Made by a program: the position numbers and the translations under genes. DNA of 64,000 nucleotides from Lobulomyces angularis (lineage: Eukaryota; Chytridiomycota; Chytridiomycetes; Lobulomycetales; Lobulomycetaceae): assembly GCA_027604685.1 (NCBI GenBank), contig JADHYX010000060.1, positions 1 to 64,000 of the forward strand, given 5' to 3'. Of this stretch, positions 61,560-64,000 are shown one piece after another (positions within the stretch are counted from its first letter, which is position 1; the number at the start of each line of letters is the position of its first letter). Under the pieces are notes generated by a model that was not told the origin of the DNA, did not search any database, and saw nothing but the letters and a program-made list of their open reading frames with translations.

Positions 61560-62046
61560 TTTAGAAACTTAACTTGGGTAATTAACAAGGTCCTTTAAAT
61601 GCCGAAATAAAAAAAAAGAAAGTAGAAAAAAAGAAAGTTTTTTTTAAATTTTTGTGTTTATGAACTATTTCATGACACCAAAAGTTTTTTATCAAATTTT
61701 TTTCAGACACTGGAAAAAACGAAGGATATTTTAATGAAGGAATTCTTATTAGTCTCACTTCAAATTTTGACTTGCTTCAATAAAATATTAAGTTCAGAAA
61801 TAAACACCTCAACTCTATTTTTCTATTCCAAAGTAGAAAACAGGTCAAAATATTGTGTTTTGTTTCCTAGTAAAATGTTGGAAACACCATTATTTTTTGG
61901 CATTTAAGATACATTTTCATTTCACATGTAAAATAATAAAAAAATTATGTTGCAATCTACATTCTATTTCACAATCTACTTTAACAATATTTATTATGAC
62001 TCAATCGGACTTCACTGTTCTAATGTGAAAGTTAATACAATATTAC
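61560..62046. other. intergenic spacer
   Basis: This ~490-bp spacer lies upstream of the SPX-RING start and downstream of the NUFIP1 stop. It is AT-rich, with nothing recognisable. Confidence 0.6.
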
Positions 62047-63746
62047 TTAAATTTTCAATAACTTTTTTACACTGTTCGATATAACCTTTTTAGTTGTTCG
62101 TCCATCCACTTTTGTTAACACCAACTTTACCAACTCCACGTAGTTCAAACTGGAATTTGAACTATGGATTTCTCTTACAATCAAATCCACTTCTTCAACT
62201 TCTAAGTCTTCCATATTTTCATCAGCCACTAAGTCAGTATCATCATCGGCCATTAAATAATTCTTCTTTAATAAGACAGGGTCACATAACTGTTCATCAC
62301 CATCGTCTAAAGAAGTCTCTGATCCAGAACTTTCGTCATCTTCAGCATTAGCACCCTTCACCAATAACAGCTCTTTTTCCTTTCTTATTAATTCTTTATC
62401 ATCCTTACATATCTTAAAACCAGCAACCATTTTAACTCCAACATCGCTTGTATCCTTCAAAAAATTTGTTTTTACTAAATATTTACAAAATTGAAATATT
62501 ATATTTCTTTCTCTTTTGATTTCAGGTTCTAGAAGCTAAAAACAAATTCATTAATCATTTTTAATAAGTAAAAATTAAATATTTTTTTATTATATACCAT
62601 TTTTAATAAGTTTTTTCTTTTGCCATCGGTGATGTTTTGCACTTTAAAATTTTCATGTTCTTTTTTTTTATTGTTTTTTCTACTTTTATTATTTTTCTTT
62701 TTTCGATTATTGCCTTCTACATTCTCTTCCAGGTTCAATGTATCTGCTTTTGATATCGAACTTGGGATTTCATGTAAAAACTCACAAAGTTGCCCTTTTG
62801 TACAATTTCCTGATACAAATACAGGACAATGAATATTTTTTTCAATAAGCTTTTGCTTTTTTTCATTCTTCAAATTACTCGTATGCTTACTCTCATTTTT
62901 TCTTTTTTTTGCTTCTGTTTCTTCAAACTGCAACACGTCAAAAAAAAAATTTAAAAATTGTAGCACTTTATAAAAAACAAACCTTTCGTGAAACATTTGA
63001 GTCTGTTGGATATTTTTTTTTCCTGTCTTCAATATATTTTTTAATTTCTTCTTCAGTTTCAATAACAAATTTTTTTTTATGGTTAGTCATGTTAGGTTGT
63101 GATCTAAAATCATAAAAAAAATAAACACTATTACAAAAAAGGATGTTAATTTACTGAATTTTATGGACTTCTGTGATATGATCATCAACAAATTTTTTTA
63201 GGCCAACGAAGTCACACTCAGTGCAGTTGACGTGAGATTTTAAATGTGCATCAAGTTGACTCTGTTGTTGAAATTTCTTTTCACAATTTTTACATTCTAA
63301 ATCAGAAGAAAGCTTCGTAGGGTTATTAAATCTACCATAGCCATGTTGAAATTTATTATTATTTTGCTTATGGATTTGGTTTTTTTTTGGAAAAATATAA
63401 GGTTTTGGAGGGTTATAGGCAGGAGGAATTAACGAAAACTTTGTTTGCTCTAACTGCTGTTGAAAATGTTGCAGAGTTTGATTTTGATGGTGGTATACTG
63501 CAGCTTGGTTGTAGTATGCATTATTGTAGAAGGGCACTTGCTTCATGAAAAAATTAATTTTTCTATTTTAGATAAATAATAAATTTTAAATTTACCATTG
63601 TGGTATAGATTGGTTGCTGAGGTTGAACTTGAAATTGCTGAGGCGGTTGATGATAGTATTGCTGAGGTGGAGGATACGCTGAGTGCTGTGAAAATTGCAT
63701 ATGTTGCGGAGAAGGATATTTGGGATGGTTATGGTTATTATTGTTC
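62047..63746 (-). CDS. NUFIP1: NUFIP1/Rsa1-type snoRNP assembly factor, N-terminus cut by assembly gap
   Basis: NUFIP1 (Rsa1 in yeast) helps assemble box C/D snoRNPs in the nucleus. Reading from the gap: a Gln/Pro/Tyr-rich N-terminal region (FSQHSAYPPPQQYYHQ), then a spliced exon starting KQVPFYNN. A C2H2-type finger follows (CKNCEKKF...LDAHLKSH), with HVNCTECDF. The NUFIP signature is VIETEEEIKKYIEDRKKKYP. A CCCH finger reads CPVFVSGNCTKGQLCEFLH (C-x7-C-x5-C-x3-H). LLEPEIKRERNIIFQFCKYL and an acidic tail run to the stop at 62047. The CCCH finger plus the LL.PEI..ERN block is the fungal arrangement. Five or so introns; ~480 aa visible. The start codon lies in or beyond the ten Ns at 63747. 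Confidence 0.88.
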
Positions 63747-63756
63747 NNNNNNNNNN
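63747..63756. other. assembly gap (10 Ns)
   Basis: Ten consecutive N characters interrupt the 5' part of NUFIP1. A run of exactly ten is a typical placeholder, so the true missing length is unknown. Confidence 0.98.
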
Positions 63757-63831
63757 AAAAAATTCAAGTAAATTAATTCTGGCTTTAAAGTTGAACATAA
63801 AATAAAGATCAAAAAATTTAAAAATAGTAGT

Positions 63832-64000
63832 TTATTGCACTTTCAGTTTCTCTTCTCTGTAGCCTAATGTTAGCCTGTAAAGGAACAATAGTGGAATTAA
63901 CAAGTATGGTGTGTAAATAGAAAGTAAAAAAATTCTTTGAAACTTAGTGACTTCTACAGCGAAATATAATTCCGGCAAAATAGTAACCATGGTAGTAATA
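63832..64000 (-). CDS. C-terminal part of an EXPERA/TMEM97-family membrane protein
   Basis: A minus-strand frame enters from the right edge and stops at 63832. The visible residues read TTMVTILPELYFAVEVTKFQ, then RIFLLSIYTPYLLIPLLFLY, RLTLGYREEKLKVQ. This matches the end of TMEM97 (sigma-2 receptor)/EXPERA proteins: a THTMTTLIPIL-like helix, then L..VYAPYLLIP and a short basic tail. The family has four membrane helices in ER or endolysosomal membranes and handles sterols. Only the last two helices are here, so the family is likely but the exact member is unknown. The tail Lys residues are spaced as KxKxx at the end (EEKLKVQ), so no clean KKxx retrieval signal is present. Confidence 0.75.
   Translation of the reverse strand, partial: ITTMVTILPELYFAVEVTKFQRIFLLSIYTPYLLIPLLFLYRLTLGYREEKLKVQ

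Noticed and set aside
63592..63798. Open frame reading across the N gap
   Set aside because: It contains unknown residues from the gap and is in the wrong frame relative to the Gln/Pro-rich NUFIP1 coding sequence on the same strand.

Overview
This is a eukaryotic nuclear window: very AT-rich, gene-dense, and interrupted by many short introns, mostly about 40-65 nt with GT...AG ends. I joined the exons by eye, using reading frame and family conservation. CDS coordinates below are start-to-stop spans that include introns, and standard stop codons are used. The gene set points to an early-diverging fungus or close relative (Rozella/aphelid/chytrid/zygomycete grade). Evidence for this: the fused Egt1 ergothioneine synthase, a fungal-type NUFIP1 with a CCCH finger, an SPX-RING protein and MGM101. 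EPG5, calreticulin, JMJD7 and EXD3-like genes are all absent from the model yeasts. I cannot name the species.

Layout. 0-6 kb: an uncharacterised acidic protein (-), splicing factor CLF1/CRNKL1 (-), and a Ras-like GTPase with a long tail (+). 6-20.4 kb: a minus-strand run of SCYL2-like pseudokinase, a 9-kb EPG5 autophagy tether and NOB1 ribosome nuclease. 21-26 kb: an unknown spliced gene (-) and EGT1 (+), divergent around a 1.3-kb spacer that carries a degenerate ~41-bp repeat array. 26-31.6 kb: PRP28/DDX23 (-) and an EXD3-like exonuclease (+), divergent across 181 bp. 31.7-39.4 kb: a coiled-coil protein (-), a mitochondrial crotonase-fold enzyme (+), JMJD7 (-), MGM101 (+) and a mucin-like single-pass membrane protein (-). 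41-46 kb: calreticulin (+), then a Rad23-like Ubl-UBA / PNGase / L-type lectin fusion (+). 46-59 kb: ZIP4/SPO22 meiosis protein (+), COG5 (+) and a BRO1-domain ALIX-like protein (+). 59.5-64 kb: an SPX-RING ubiquitin ligase (-), NUFIP1 (-, interrupted by a 10-N assembly gap) and the C-terminus of an EXPERA/TMEM97-family membrane protein (-).

Themes. Several genes serve endomembrane and protein-quality pathways (SCYL2, EPG5, calreticulin, PNGase fusion, COG5, BRO1). Others serve RNA metabolism (CLF1, PRP28, NOB1, NUFIP1, EXD3-like). I see no operon logic beyond ordinary divergent promoters. I saw no tRNA, rRNA, CRISPR array or transposon coding sequence.

The most unusual item is the single gene at 43,065-45,830. 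It joins the N-terminal half of Rad23 to peptide:N-glycanase, which is Rad23's known physical partner in yeast, and ends in an L-type-lectin-like domain where animals carry the mannose-binding PAW domain. Other items worth checking are the EPG5 orthologue with a retained LIR-type motif, the repeat array upstream of EGT1, and a reading-frame break at a poly-T run in MGM101.
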